This document shows, piece after piece, positions 32,512 to 40,172 of a stretch of DNA of 64,000 nucleotides. The translations under genes were made by a program, and so were the position numbers. The DNA is taken from the IMG/VR virus record IMGVR_UViG_3300025082_002282, positions 1-64,000 of that record; one strand, 5' to 3'. The first letter of the stretch is position 1; every line of letters begins with the position of its first letter. The notes under the pieces are model-generated. The model did not search any database, had not been told where the DNA came from, and saw only the letters and a program-made list of their open reading frames with translations. Source of the stretch: a virus.

Positions 32512-33188
32512 TGGCAAAGAGAATATTCATAACCGGATGTGCAAAGTCTGGCACTACTCTCTTGTTGAGAATGTGTTTTGCATTTAAAAATGCCGAGATT
32601 TTGTACAGGACGGGGTTTAACGGTCACGAGTTGACACTAAACGAGTTTCTGAACACGGAGACAGATAAAAAATTCTTGATAGGAAAGAGACTACCACCGT
32701 TTATCCTGAGCAACGTTCCCGCTCCAGAATTTGAGGACCAGCTTAGGTGGGTAAGACAGAACGATATAGGGATTATAAACGTAGTCCGAGATGGAAGAGA
32801 TGTTGTTTTATCGGATGGCGAGTATGTCAAACCAGAAAGATGGATATCATCGATGATACAGAGAGAGCAATATTCTGACATCATAGACATGGAGATTAAG
32901 TACGAAGACATAATAAGGTTTCCAAACAATATTCAGGAAAATATGATGAATGTTTTCGGACTAGAACGAAGTGCTCATTTTTCAGACTATCCTGACTTCG
33001 TCAAAGATTGGATATATGATTGGAATGTTTCCGTCACCGGCCGCGCCGGGAAGCAAGAAAGTGATTATGGAAAAAGAAAGCTTTCGGAAGTTTCAATAGG
33101 AAAGAATCTAGAAGCATATAAGGATCTTTGCACTGATGACCAATTAAATATCTTTAATGAGGAACTAAAAAAGGCGGGGTACATTTAG
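32511..33188 (+). CDS. Sulfotransferase
   Basis: 225 residues, start overlapping the previous stop by one base. The PAPS 5'-phosphosulfate loop GCAKSGTTLLL is at 9-19 and the 3'-phosphate motif INVVRDGRDVVLSD at about 90-103. These are textbook Sulfotransfer family motifs. The acceptor is probably a sugar. This second sulfotransferase is not closely similar to the one at 27261 and has the canonical loop. Confidence 0.8.
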   Translation: MAKRIFITGCAKSGTTLLLRMCFAFKNAEILYRTGFNGHELTLNEFLNTETDKKFLIGKRLPPFILSNVPAPEFEDQLRWVRQNDIGIINVVRDGRDVVLSDGEYVKPERWISSMIQREQYSDIIDMEIKYEDIIRFPNNIQENMMNVFGLERSAHFSDYPDFVKDWIYDWNVSVTGRAGKQESDYGKRKLSEVSIGKNLEAYKDLCTDDQLNIFNEELKKAGYI

Positions 33189-34036
33189 TGAACCTATTAG
33201 TGACCGGACATAAAGGATATATCGGCAATCATTTATTTTGGAAGCTAAACTCTCTAGGACACAGCGTCATGGGAATAGATTTGAAAATTGGTGAAGATAT
33301 ATTGGACGGTTTTCAGGAAAAACATTTTAGATTTAATCCGGATGTAATTTTTCATTTAGCTGCCATACCAAGAGTTGTATACAGCATTGAAAACCCTGTA
33401 GAGGTTATGCACAACAACGTTCACTCCACTTCTTTGGTTCTGGAATTTGCCAAGAAAGTAGGGGCAAAAGTTGTGTATTCCAGCTCTTCTTCTGTGGTGG
33501 GCAATGGTGAAGGTCCCGAGAGTCCTTATGCGTTGTCGAAGTATGTGGGAGAGTTAGAAACATTGCTATACAGCAAGCTCTATGGGGTCGACACAGTCGC
33601 TCTTAGATATTTCAATGTTTACTCTGTGGACCAAATCGCGGACGGACCGTATGCCACGTGCGTTGCAAACTGGAGAAGATATATCAAAGAGGGGACAACG
33701 CCTTATATAACCGGCGACGGAAATCAGCGTAGAGACATGGCGCATGTTTCCGATGTTGTTTCTGCTAATATATTTTGCATGGAGAACATAAAAAAAGTCA
33801 GTGGGAATGTTTATGATGTTGGCACTGGTAATAATATTTCGCTAAACGAGATGAAAGAACTGGTACTGAAGTCTTTACCGGACTTAAAATTTGATTACAT
33901 AGAAGATCGTCCTGGTGATGTGAGGCTAACTAAGGCGAATGTGCGACCACTTATGGATCTAGGATGGGCACCAGAAGTAGACATAACAAGAGGAATAGCA
34001 GAGTGTTTTACGGGGATTTTAAATGAGCAAGATTAA
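33188..34036 (+). CDS. NAD-dependent UDP-sugar epimerase (GalE/WbpP-like SDR)
   Basis: 282 residues from GTG 33188, overlapping the sulfotransferase stop. LLVTGHKGYIGNHLF (3-17), FHLAAIPRVVYSIENP, VYSSSSSVVG, catalytic SPYALSK (Y114, K118) and LRYFNVYSVDQ identify an extended SDR epimerase. RRDMAHVSDVV near 180 is the usual UDP-sugar epimerase substrate motif. It may interconvert Glc/Gal or GlcNAc/GalNAc forms. Confidence 0.8.
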   Translation: MNLLVTGHKGYIGNHLFWKLNSLGHSVMGIDLKIGEDILDGFQEKHFRFNPDVIFHLAAIPRVVYSIENPVEVMHNNVHSTSLVLEFAKKVGAKVVYSSSSSVVGNGEGPESPYALSKYVGELETLLYSKLYGVDTVALRYFNVYSVDQIADGPYATCVANWRRYIKEGTTPYITGDGNQRRDMAHVSDVVSANIFCMENIKKVSGNVYDVGTGNNISLNEMKELVLKSLPDLKFDYIEDRPGDVRLTKANVRPLMDLGWAPEVDITRGIAECFTGILNEQD

Positions 34037-34886
34037 AGCAGTGGGCGTCATCGGCAACGGGTTCGTCGGGCAAGCAATAGGGTTTGGGTTTGTCCCGGTT
34101 CTACCTGTGCACATATACGATATCGATCCTTTACGTAGCATGAATACTCTTGAAGAGACTGTCAACGGATCAGATGTGGTTTTTGTATCCGTGCCCACAC
34201 CGATGAATAAGGACGGATCAATAAGTTTGAGTATTGTTCGGTCTGTTTTGAACAATATATCTCGCGTCAGCACACGCAACGACAATGTTGTCGTCATTAA
34301 ATCGACTGTTATACCTGGGACTACAGAGGCATTCTCCGAAGAGTTTAAAAATCTAAATTTAGTTTTTAATCCCGAATTTTTGACAGAGAGGCATGCCAAA
34401 TATGATTTCTTAAATCAAGCAAGAATTGTTCTCGGAGGTCTTCCAGAAAATACTGAAAAAGTAGCAAAATTGTACAGATTAAGATTTAAGCATTGCAACA
34501 TTATGGAGATGGATTACAACACAGCAGAGTTTGTAAAATATTTTAATAACGTATTCTTCTCCGTGAAGGTTGCATTCGCAAACGAAATGAAATTAATATG
34601 CCAAAAAGCCAGAGTTAATTGGAACGATGCTTTGGCTGGCTTCGCTGCTGACGGCCGGGTCGGCGACTCACACTTGAACGTGCCCGGACCTGATGGTAGA
34701 CTGGGATTCGGTGGGAGTTGTTTTCCAAAAGACATAAATGCGTTTATTTCTTTTGCAGACGATTGCGGAGTTAACGCTAATGTGGTTAAGGCTGCATGGC
34801 AAACAAATCTAGAGGTACGACCGGAAAGGGATTGGGAAAATCTCATTGGTCGTGCAGTAGTAAAAGAAATTGACAAGGAGGAATAA
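34023..34886 (+). CDS. UDP-sugar 6-dehydrogenase-like, short form
   Basis: 287 residues, overlapping by 14 bases. VGVIGNGFVGQAIGFG (7-22) is the NAD loop, VSVPTP follows, KSTVIPGTTE and FNPEFLTE are conserved, and GFGGSCFPKD carries the catalytic Cys233. Full UGD/WecC enzymes have about 390-450 residues; the C-terminal UDP-binding domain is mostly absent. With WecB upstream it could make a UDP-uronate such as UDP-ManNAcA. Last gene of the island. Confidence 0.8.
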   Translation: MSKIKAVGVIGNGFVGQAIGFGFVPVLPVHIYDIDPLRSMNTLEETVNGSDVVFVSVPTPMNKDGSISLSIVRSVLNNISRVSTRNDNVVVIKSTVIPGTTEAFSEEFKNLNLVFNPEFLTERHAKYDFLNQARIVLGGLPENTEKVAKLYRLRFKHCNIMEMDYNTAEFVKYFNNVFFSVKVAFANEMKLICQKARVNWNDALAGFAADGRVGDSHLNVPGPDGRLGFGGSCFPKDINAFISFADDCGVNANVVKAAWQTNLEVRPERDWENLIGRAVVKEIDKEE

Positions 34887-34887
34887 A

Positions 34888-35127
34888 ATGAAAATTTCTG
34901 ATCAAGCATTGGGTGCTGTAATGATGGCCCTACAAAAATCTCTTATGGAGCAGGTGGATATTGTTCCCATCCTAAGAGAATTCGATTTTCAAATAAATCA
35001 AAACGAGGAATTAGTGGTGACGAACCCACCAGCGGTCCACTTTGAATCTGAGACTTTGTTCGACGAGACAGAGGAAGAGTTAGAAATATTTGACAACGAA
35101 ACAACAAGTACGGTTGGAAGCGATTAG
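34888..35127 (+). CDS. Small acidic conserved-looking protein (79 aa)
   Basis: ATG 34888 chosen because AAGGAGG ends 8 bases upstream; an upstream TTG at 34870 would place the SD inside the gene. Starts MKISDQALGAVMMALQKSLM and has DIVPILREFDFQ; the C-terminal third is acidic and probably disordered. No function known. It marks the return from the glycan island to phage core genes and overlaps the next gene by one base. Confidence 0.6.
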   Translation: MKISDQALGAVMMALQKSLMEQVDIVPILREFDFQINQNEELVVTNPPAVHFESETLFDETEEELEIFDNETTSTVGSD

Positions 35128-35375
35128 TGCCCAGGTACGTCTATAGGTGTGAAGAATGCGAAGAAATTTTTGAAGTGGCACACTCTATGAGCCACATTCA
35201 AGAAGAGTGTTTATTGTGCAATTCTGAGAAAGAGGTAACTAGAATACCGGCACCTATTGGGGACAAGGTGGTAGAGAAGGCGGCGAAGACTGGAGATATC
35301 GTGAAGCAATATATTAAAGATGCGTCTTTAGATTTGCGTAATGATAAAAAATCTTCAAAGGTGGAATATAAATAA
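35127..35375 (+). CDS. FmdB-type zinc-ribbon protein, second copy
   Basis: 82 residues from GTG 35127 (overlapping TAGTG). MPRYVYRCEECEEIFEVAHSMS and ECLLC give CxxC...CxxC as in FmdB proteins; the C-terminal 40 residues are basic and helical. It is similar in plan to the protein at 6494 but longer. Its place just before the late sigma gene is compatible with a transcription-linked role, unproven. Confidence 0.7.
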   Translation: MPRYVYRCEECEEIFEVAHSMSHIQEECLLCNSEKEVTRIPAPIGDKVVEKAAKTGDIVKQYIKDASLDLRNDKKSSKVEYK

Positions 35376-35376
35376 G

Positions 35377-35721
35377 ATGGAATTATTAAATATTATATTG
35401 ATCCTTTCTCTTGTGGTGAACATCATTATAGTGCCTTATGCTATTCGGTGTGCCAGAAGATTGTTGGTGGTGGCAAGCAACATGAATTCTTTACAAGAAG
35501 GGTTTACCGTATTCCAGGCTCATGTTGAGACTCTACATGAGTCTGAAATGTTTTATGGAGACACTTCCTTGCGATCTTTGATGGATCACACAAAAGTCAT
35601 TCTAGAAGAACTAGACAAACATGAGGATATTTACGCTCTTGTTGTAGACGATACAGAATTAGAAGAGGATATAGGTTTTGGAGACTACGAAGAGAAAGCA
35701 GAAACGCCGCGCACGAACTAA
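35377..35721 (+). CDS. Small membrane-anchored protein (114 aa)
   Basis: ATG 35377, 1 base after the previous stop; a start at 35341 would add 12 residues inside that gene. MELLNIILILSLVVNIIIVP and the next few residues form one transmembrane helix, followed by a basic RCARRLL stop-transfer and a soluble acidic helical tail (about 35-114). Predicted topology is N-out/C-in. No family recognised. It overlaps the sigma factor gene by 44 bases. Confidence 0.55.
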   Translation: MELLNIILILSLVVNIIIVPYAIRCARRLLVVASNMNSLQEGFTVFQAHVETLHESEMFYGDTSLRSLMDHTKVILEELDKHEDIYALVVDDTELEEDIGFGDYEEKAETPRTN

Positions 35722-36397
35722 AAATTATTATTTTACCAAAGTTCATGAAAATGCCATTGTAGAATATGCAAAAACTAATGATAACAAAATTAGAACACGT
35801 TTGTATATCGACTATATACAACCTGCATTTCATGAAATGGTCGAGAAAATAACTTATACTTATAAGTTTACTACGTTACCAAATATAGATCCTCTCAAGG
35901 AAGAGTGTAAAATTTGGCTTACCACAATATTGGATAAATACGATCCGACAAAGGGGTCTAAAGCGTTCTCCTATTTTAGTGTTGTTACAAAGCACTGGTT
36001 TATCCATAAGCTAAAAAAGAATTCAGCTAAAAACAAAAAAGAAGTTAGCTATGAAGATCTAGTAAAAGAGTCGATTCACGAAGATCTTATAACTAATGAA
36101 GAAGTATATATCAACACAAGAGAACAAGCCGAATTCTGGCAATCTTTGTTGTTTGAGGTCGACCGATGGCACAGAGTAGATCTTAAGGAAAACGAAAGGA
36201 AGGTCGTGGAAGCAGTAAAGGTGCTGCTAACAAGTGCCGACCAAATAGAGATCTTCAATAAAAAAGCAATATATCTATACCTCAGAGAAATAACCGGTCT
36301 CAACACAAAGCAAATTGTCAATAATTTAAATAAACTTCGTTTAAAATATAGAATCTTTAAGCTCAAGTGGGACCGGGGAGAATATGAAAAGAAATAA
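35678..36397 (+). CDS. gp55: T4 gp55-like late transcription sigma factor
   Basis: 239 residues from TTG 35678 (start uncertain; basic N-terminus TKRKQKRRARTKN). The central part, YDPTKGSKAFSYFSVVTKHWFIHKLKK (about 87-113), follows the sigma region 2 layout of T4 gp55, which recognises the TATAAATA late promoter with the sliding clamp. The C-terminal part (LYLREITGLNTKQIVNNLNKLRLKYRIFK) looks like a helix-turn-helix, longer than in T4 gp55 (185 residues). It would switch on the structural genes downstream. Confidence 0.7.
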   Translation: METTKRKQKRRARTKNYYFTKVHENAIVEYAKTNDNKIRTRLYIDYIQPAFHEMVEKITYTYKFTTLPNIDPLKEECKIWLTTILDKYDPTKGSKAFSYFSVVTKHWFIHKLKKNSAKNKKEVSYEDLVKESIHEDLITNEEVYINTREQAEFWQSLLFEVDRWHRVDLKENERKVVEAVKVLLTSADQIEIFNKKAIYLYLREITGLNTKQIVNNLNKLRLKYRIFKLKWDRGEYEKK

Positions 36398-36426
36398 TTT
36401 GTCTTTAATATCTACTTATTAGTACT

Positions 36427-36744
36427 ATGAGCGAACTTAAATTACAAGAATTTATTGAAAAATCTCTTGGCAACATAAAAGAAGACAGAGCGGTAACAAA
36501 GACTCTTCTGACCCACTTGATGAAATACATGATGGTGTCAGAAGATCGACACAAAGAAGCGGGGATCATCGCGGCTAAATATGTGGAGACACTACAAAGA
36601 TCAAATGAGCAGTTGGTTAAGTTGGCAGCACTAATGCACAGAAGAACAGCAGCTGATGAAAAAATATCTGAAGAAGAAAAAGATAATTTATTTGACCTAA
36701 TCCAAGAACAAGAAAAAGTTTCCGGGAAAAAAGAAGATGGCTGA
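36427..36744 (+). CDS. Hypothetical helical protein (105 aa)
   Basis: ATG 36427 after a 29-base gap without a clear ribosome binding site. Almost all helical: LQEFIEKSLGNIKEDRAVTKTLLTHLMKYM, then ETLQRSNEQLVKLAALMHR and an acidic C-terminus. It could be a small chaperone or baseplate assembly factor given its position before the baseplate genes. It overlaps the next gene by 8 bases. Confidence 0.55.
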   Translation: MSELKLQEFIEKSLGNIKEDRAVTKTLLTHLMKYMMVSEDRHKEAGIIAAKYVETLQRSNEQLVKLAALMHRRTAADEKISEEEKDNLFDLIQEQEKVSGKKEDG

Positions 36745-38176
36745 GTCCGACGAAAATTTTCTCAACCCAGATTACGGAGTTCACGGTGCGCACAAGAATC
36801 CGAAACAGAAGACCATTTCTGGTCCAGATCACGCCGGCCTAGCAAATGATTTAGATGTGATAAAAATGGCAGTCGAAGGATCTTTAGATTATTTAACCCC
36901 GAAAAGACTAGATGACGGCATCACAGGTCGTCGCTCGGCAATAGTTCTAAAAGTTGTAGAAGTTGCACTTGAGGACGTAAGAGACCCGATTATTCAAGCA
37001 GCACAGAGTGCTTCTGGATTAACGCCTTCCGAGTTGGGAAAAAAGAAAAATATTCTATTAGTTTATGCTGCTCCAACGGGAGGAAGAGCTTCTTCTTTAA
37101 TGTTGCCGAAAGACGATAATGATGAAGATAGGCTGCGAGATTTTCCGAGATTTTATACCTTTGGCGAAAGTAAAGATGCCGCAACTTGGCAGGGCCAACC
37201 ATGCATGGTCGAAATAACAGACAAAGAGTTATCAATGTTCGGAATATTTTATAAAACAAACAATCCCACGCCACATTCTCAGGCTCCGACAACGGGCGTT
37301 CATGATAATAGTGGAGGTGCTTCCGGAGCAGCTGCAGCATATAACTCACCGGATGGGCGTGCGACGGTGCCATCAGATTTAAAATTTGATGACACAGGGG
37401 AACGAAGTAAATGGGAAAAACCTCCAGCTGATAAATTTTATCCAAGGGGGAACAAGAAAAGGGCGAAAGTCGGAAAAGATTATACCTCGTTGAGAACAGA
37501 TGTGTCAAAACATTATGAAGCTCTCTATAAAGAAGTTCATGCCATGGGAGGTATTATAACTAGTGCAGGGGGCAAGCGACATTTGGCAGATCCGGCGAAG
37601 AACAGAAATGCTGCTCTCTTTTCTCATCATAAGTTAGGGAGAGCATTTGACATGTCACCTTACAGTTGTTTTCAAACCAGTAACGACCCGTATTTTGCAC
37701 AAAGTGCTTGGGGCAATAATGATAAAATTCGAGTAAGGCGACAAGCTTGGAATATTTGGTGTGTTGCGGATGAAACAAGCCCCGATGCAACTATGAGTGT
37801 GCCAGAAGTTGAAATAATAGCGTGGTTTTGCAAAAAACTTGGCGGAGGCAAAACCACAATGCACTCCAAGAAGATTAAAAAGAGAATGTTTAATTTTACA
37901 GAATTAGCTGCAAAACACGGGTTTACTGGAATTTATTCTAGGCAGCATACAATGAAGGGCGCAGAATTCGGAGGCATGGAGTGGTGGCACTTTCAATCCA
38001 ACGTTGGGTTAGTGGAAATGAAAACAACGTTTTTAGAAGATGCGTTGAAACTATACTCCAATAAACAGATCTTAAACGAAAAATGGGGTGCCGGTGCCAA
38101 GAATCACGAAATCTTCTCTAGAACGTATTACAAGGGCAGTTCCTGGAAGACTTTAAGCAAGAAGATAGTATCATAA
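36737..38176 (+). CDS. Baseplate protein with C-terminal M15 peptidase domain
   Basis: 479 residues. About 60-175 is a beta-rich domain (GRRSAIVLKVVEVALED, ILLVYAAPTGGRASSLMLP, CMVEITDKELSMFGIFY) like baseplate hub OB modules. After a Gly/Ala linker, about 245-425 form a D-alanyl-D-alanine carboxypeptidase/L-Ala-D-Glu peptidase-like domain: SHHKLGRAFD (H298, D305; the SxHxxGxAxD motif) and GGMEWWHF (E415, H418). It may replace the lysozyme of T4 gp5 as the wall-cutting part of the tail tip. Peptidase motif is seen; its virion location is inferred from neighbours. Confidence 0.75.
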   Translation: MAESDENFLNPDYGVHGAHKNPKQKTISGPDHAGLANDLDVIKMAVEGSLDYLTPKRLDDGITGRRSAIVLKVVEVALEDVRDPIIQAAQSASGLTPSELGKKKNILLVYAAPTGGRASSLMLPKDDNDEDRLRDFPRFYTFGESKDAATWQGQPCMVEITDKELSMFGIFYKTNNPTPHSQAPTTGVHDNSGGASGAAAAYNSPDGRATVPSDLKFDDTGERSKWEKPPADKFYPRGNKKRAKVGKDYTSLRTDVSKHYEALYKEVHAMGGIITSAGGKRHLADPAKNRNAALFSHHKLGRAFDMSPYSCFQTSNDPYFAQSAWGNNDKIRVRRQAWNIWCVADETSPDATMSVPEVEIIAWFCKKLGGGKTTMHSKKIKKRMFNFTELAAKHGFTGIYSRQHTMKGAEFGGMEWWHFQSNVGLVEMKTTFLEDALKLYSNKQILNEKWGAGAKNHEIFSRTYYKGSSWKTLSKKIVS

Positions 38177-38192
38177 AGACGAGATTATAAAC

Positions 38193-40154
38193 ATGGTAGC
38201 AATTGTAAAAGCCCATATAAAAAATGAGAAAAATGCAAATATCAAAGTTGTGGTATTTGATAGTGTAAACGGTGCTATTTTAAGACAAAAGGTTATCGAA
38301 CACGCTCCGAATAGTAAAGGGGTTGATGTCGCAAAGGACTGGTTAACGAAGGAATACAGAGACTTTGAATTTACAACAGAGGGAATTTCCGGCACGGACG
38401 AAAGACCGCCACCTCCACCAACTAATGAAGAGCCACCACCTTCCTTAGAGGACGGGAAAACTCTTGATGAAATATTGCAACAAAGGGGAGACTTAACAAA
38501 ACCGAAGCCGGTAACAAAGAAGGACGGCACAATTGTTCTAGAAGGTCATACAGTTGTAGATCGCGATATAAATCCAGACAAAATTGGTACTCCACCAACG
38601 AGTACGGAAGGCGAGATGGAGATAACACTTGCGGAGATGGATCTTGCTCTCGCCGATGCAGAATCTCTCGCAAAGGCAAAGGCATCAAAAGAGGTGGAAG
38701 TGGAGAGCCTTCCGCAGGTTCGGTTGGAACTCCCGGAATTTAGGATTTCTCCGGATGCCACCACTGAGCAAAAGGCATCTCAACTGCGATTATATGGCGA
38801 CCGTCTTGCTAGGGATTTTCTTGTAGTTGGCAGCGACTTTTCTGCTCCTCCTGCGGGGCAAGCGAATGTTCCCAACGCCCAAGAAGAGGCCAAGCGTGCC
38901 AAGTGCAAAGAAGATAAGGAAAAAGCATTAAAAGAAAACATAGAAGAAAGAATGGTGAACGTCCGAGGGAATACCTATCATCTCGGGGACAAACCTCTTC
39001 CTGCTGACGGCGATAAATGTGATCCGGTTCAGGCAAAGGTGGATGCAAATGAGCCTGTCAGGGCAGATAAAGGCACCGACGTTTCAGAAACGGTGGCAGA
39101 GGAGACACCCCACGATGAGGGAATAGAACTAAAGCCGGTTGTTCCAAAAGTAAAAAGAGCAGTACAGAGGTCTGGATTAACAAAAAAAGAAAAAGAAAAT
39201 TATGATAAACTACCAAAATCACTAAAGGCATCAAATCAGGGGGCTTATGGTGACCACTTGTTGGACCCTGTCCCGACATACCGGAAAGCCCCGGTGGATG
39301 TCGTGCTTAAAAACAGGTATAATTCTTGGATTGTTCTAGGAAGAGATAGGACAGATAGTTTGAAAAGCGGATTTGGAGGGAAAGGAAACACTCAGTGCGC
39401 AGCAATAGACATTGTTGCGGGTCGCATGAGTCCGACCCCAAAGACGGTGGATAAAAAAGGAAATTTGGTCTATGTGGATCCAATTTTCAATGTTGCCTAT
39501 AACCCCCATGATGAAAGTGGGAATAGGATCCCGTCGATGGACGCGGCTAGAATATATCTTAGTCAGAAAACTCTTGTTGACCAAAACTTTAAATTAAATC
39601 GCGGGTCAATTGGGAACAATGAAGAGAAACCAAATAGGAAGGACACTAATCCAAGATCTGCCATTGCCCTTAAGGCAGACGGGATAAGAGTGATAGCAAG
39701 AGAGGGCATTAAATTGGTTACGGGAGTTGACGGATATAATTCTCAAGGTGGTCAGATGACCATTCGTCGCGGAGTAGATATAATAGCAGGAAACGGTAAA
39801 TGGCCAGGCTCAGGGCTGCAGCCAATGGTTCTGGGAGATAATATGGCTGATTGTCTTTTTGACTTGGGAGTGATAGTCAGTGAGACGGTGGGGGCGGTTC
39901 AGTCTATTATCGAAAATTTAGCCATGACGAACCTATTGTTGAGTTCCCACGTTCATCTCTCTCCATTTTTTGGTTTACCCACAACGTTTGCACCCATCCC
40001 AGCTTCCGTCATGCCAGCGACGATAACTAAATTGGCAAGTGTTGACACATTTTCATCCTGCGCAGGCAAGTGGGATATTGCAGGATGGCATCAAAATTAT
40101 TTACGTCCCAATGGAGCAAAGCGCATAAAGAGTAAGTGGAATAATGTTAATTAA
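38193..40154 (+). CDS. Virion structural / baseplate protein (653 aa)
   Basis: The N-terminal 60 residues are a small domain, then a Pro-rich linker (RPPPPPTNEEPPPS) and a charged helical middle. The C-terminal half is beta-rich: NRYNSWIVLGRDRTDSLKSG, AIDIVAGRMSP, SAIALKADGIRVIAREGIKLVTGVDG, MTIRRGVDIIAGNG. Repeating short beta elements like these occur in tail spike and hub proteins. There are four Cys near 245-280 region and one near 402. It sits between the M15 protein and the giant gene, so baseplate is likely. No precise T4 counterpart. Confidence 0.6.
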   Translation: MVAIVKAHIKNEKNANIKVVVFDSVNGAILRQKVIEHAPNSKGVDVAKDWLTKEYRDFEFTTEGISGTDERPPPPPTNEEPPPSLEDGKTLDEILQQRGDLTKPKPVTKKDGTIVLEGHTVVDRDINPDKIGTPPTSTEGEMEITLAEMDLALADAESLAKAKASKEVEVESLPQVRLELPEFRISPDATTEQKASQLRLYGDRLARDFLVVGSDFSAPPAGQANVPNAQEEAKRAKCKEDKEKALKENIEERMVNVRGNTYHLGDKPLPADGDKCDPVQAKVDANEPVRADKGTDVSETVAEETPHDEGIELKPVVPKVKRAVQRSGLTKKEKENYDKLPKSLKASNQGAYGDHLLDPVPTYRKAPVDVVLKNRYNSWIVLGRDRTDSLKSGFGGKGNTQCAAIDIVAGRMSPTPKTVDKKGNLVYVDPIFNVAYNPHDESGNRIPSMDAARIYLSQKTLVDQNFKLNRGSIGNNEEKPNRKDTNPRSAIALKADGIRVIAREGIKLVTGVDGYNSQGGQMTIRRGVDIIAGNGKWPGSGLQPMVLGDNMADCLFDLGVIVSETVGAVQSIIENLAMTNLLLSSHVHLSPFFGLPTTFAPIPASVMPATITKLASVDTFSSCAGKWDIAGWHQNYLRPNGAKRIKSKWNNVN

Positions 40155-40172
40155 TTTTTGGAAGATAAAAAT

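Noticed and set aside
35367-35374. TATAAATA late promoter before the membrane protein
   Set aside because: It encodes the end of the zinc-ribbon protein and lies 3 bases from the next ATG, so a transcript would start inside that gene. It might serve the sigma gene, but that is weak.
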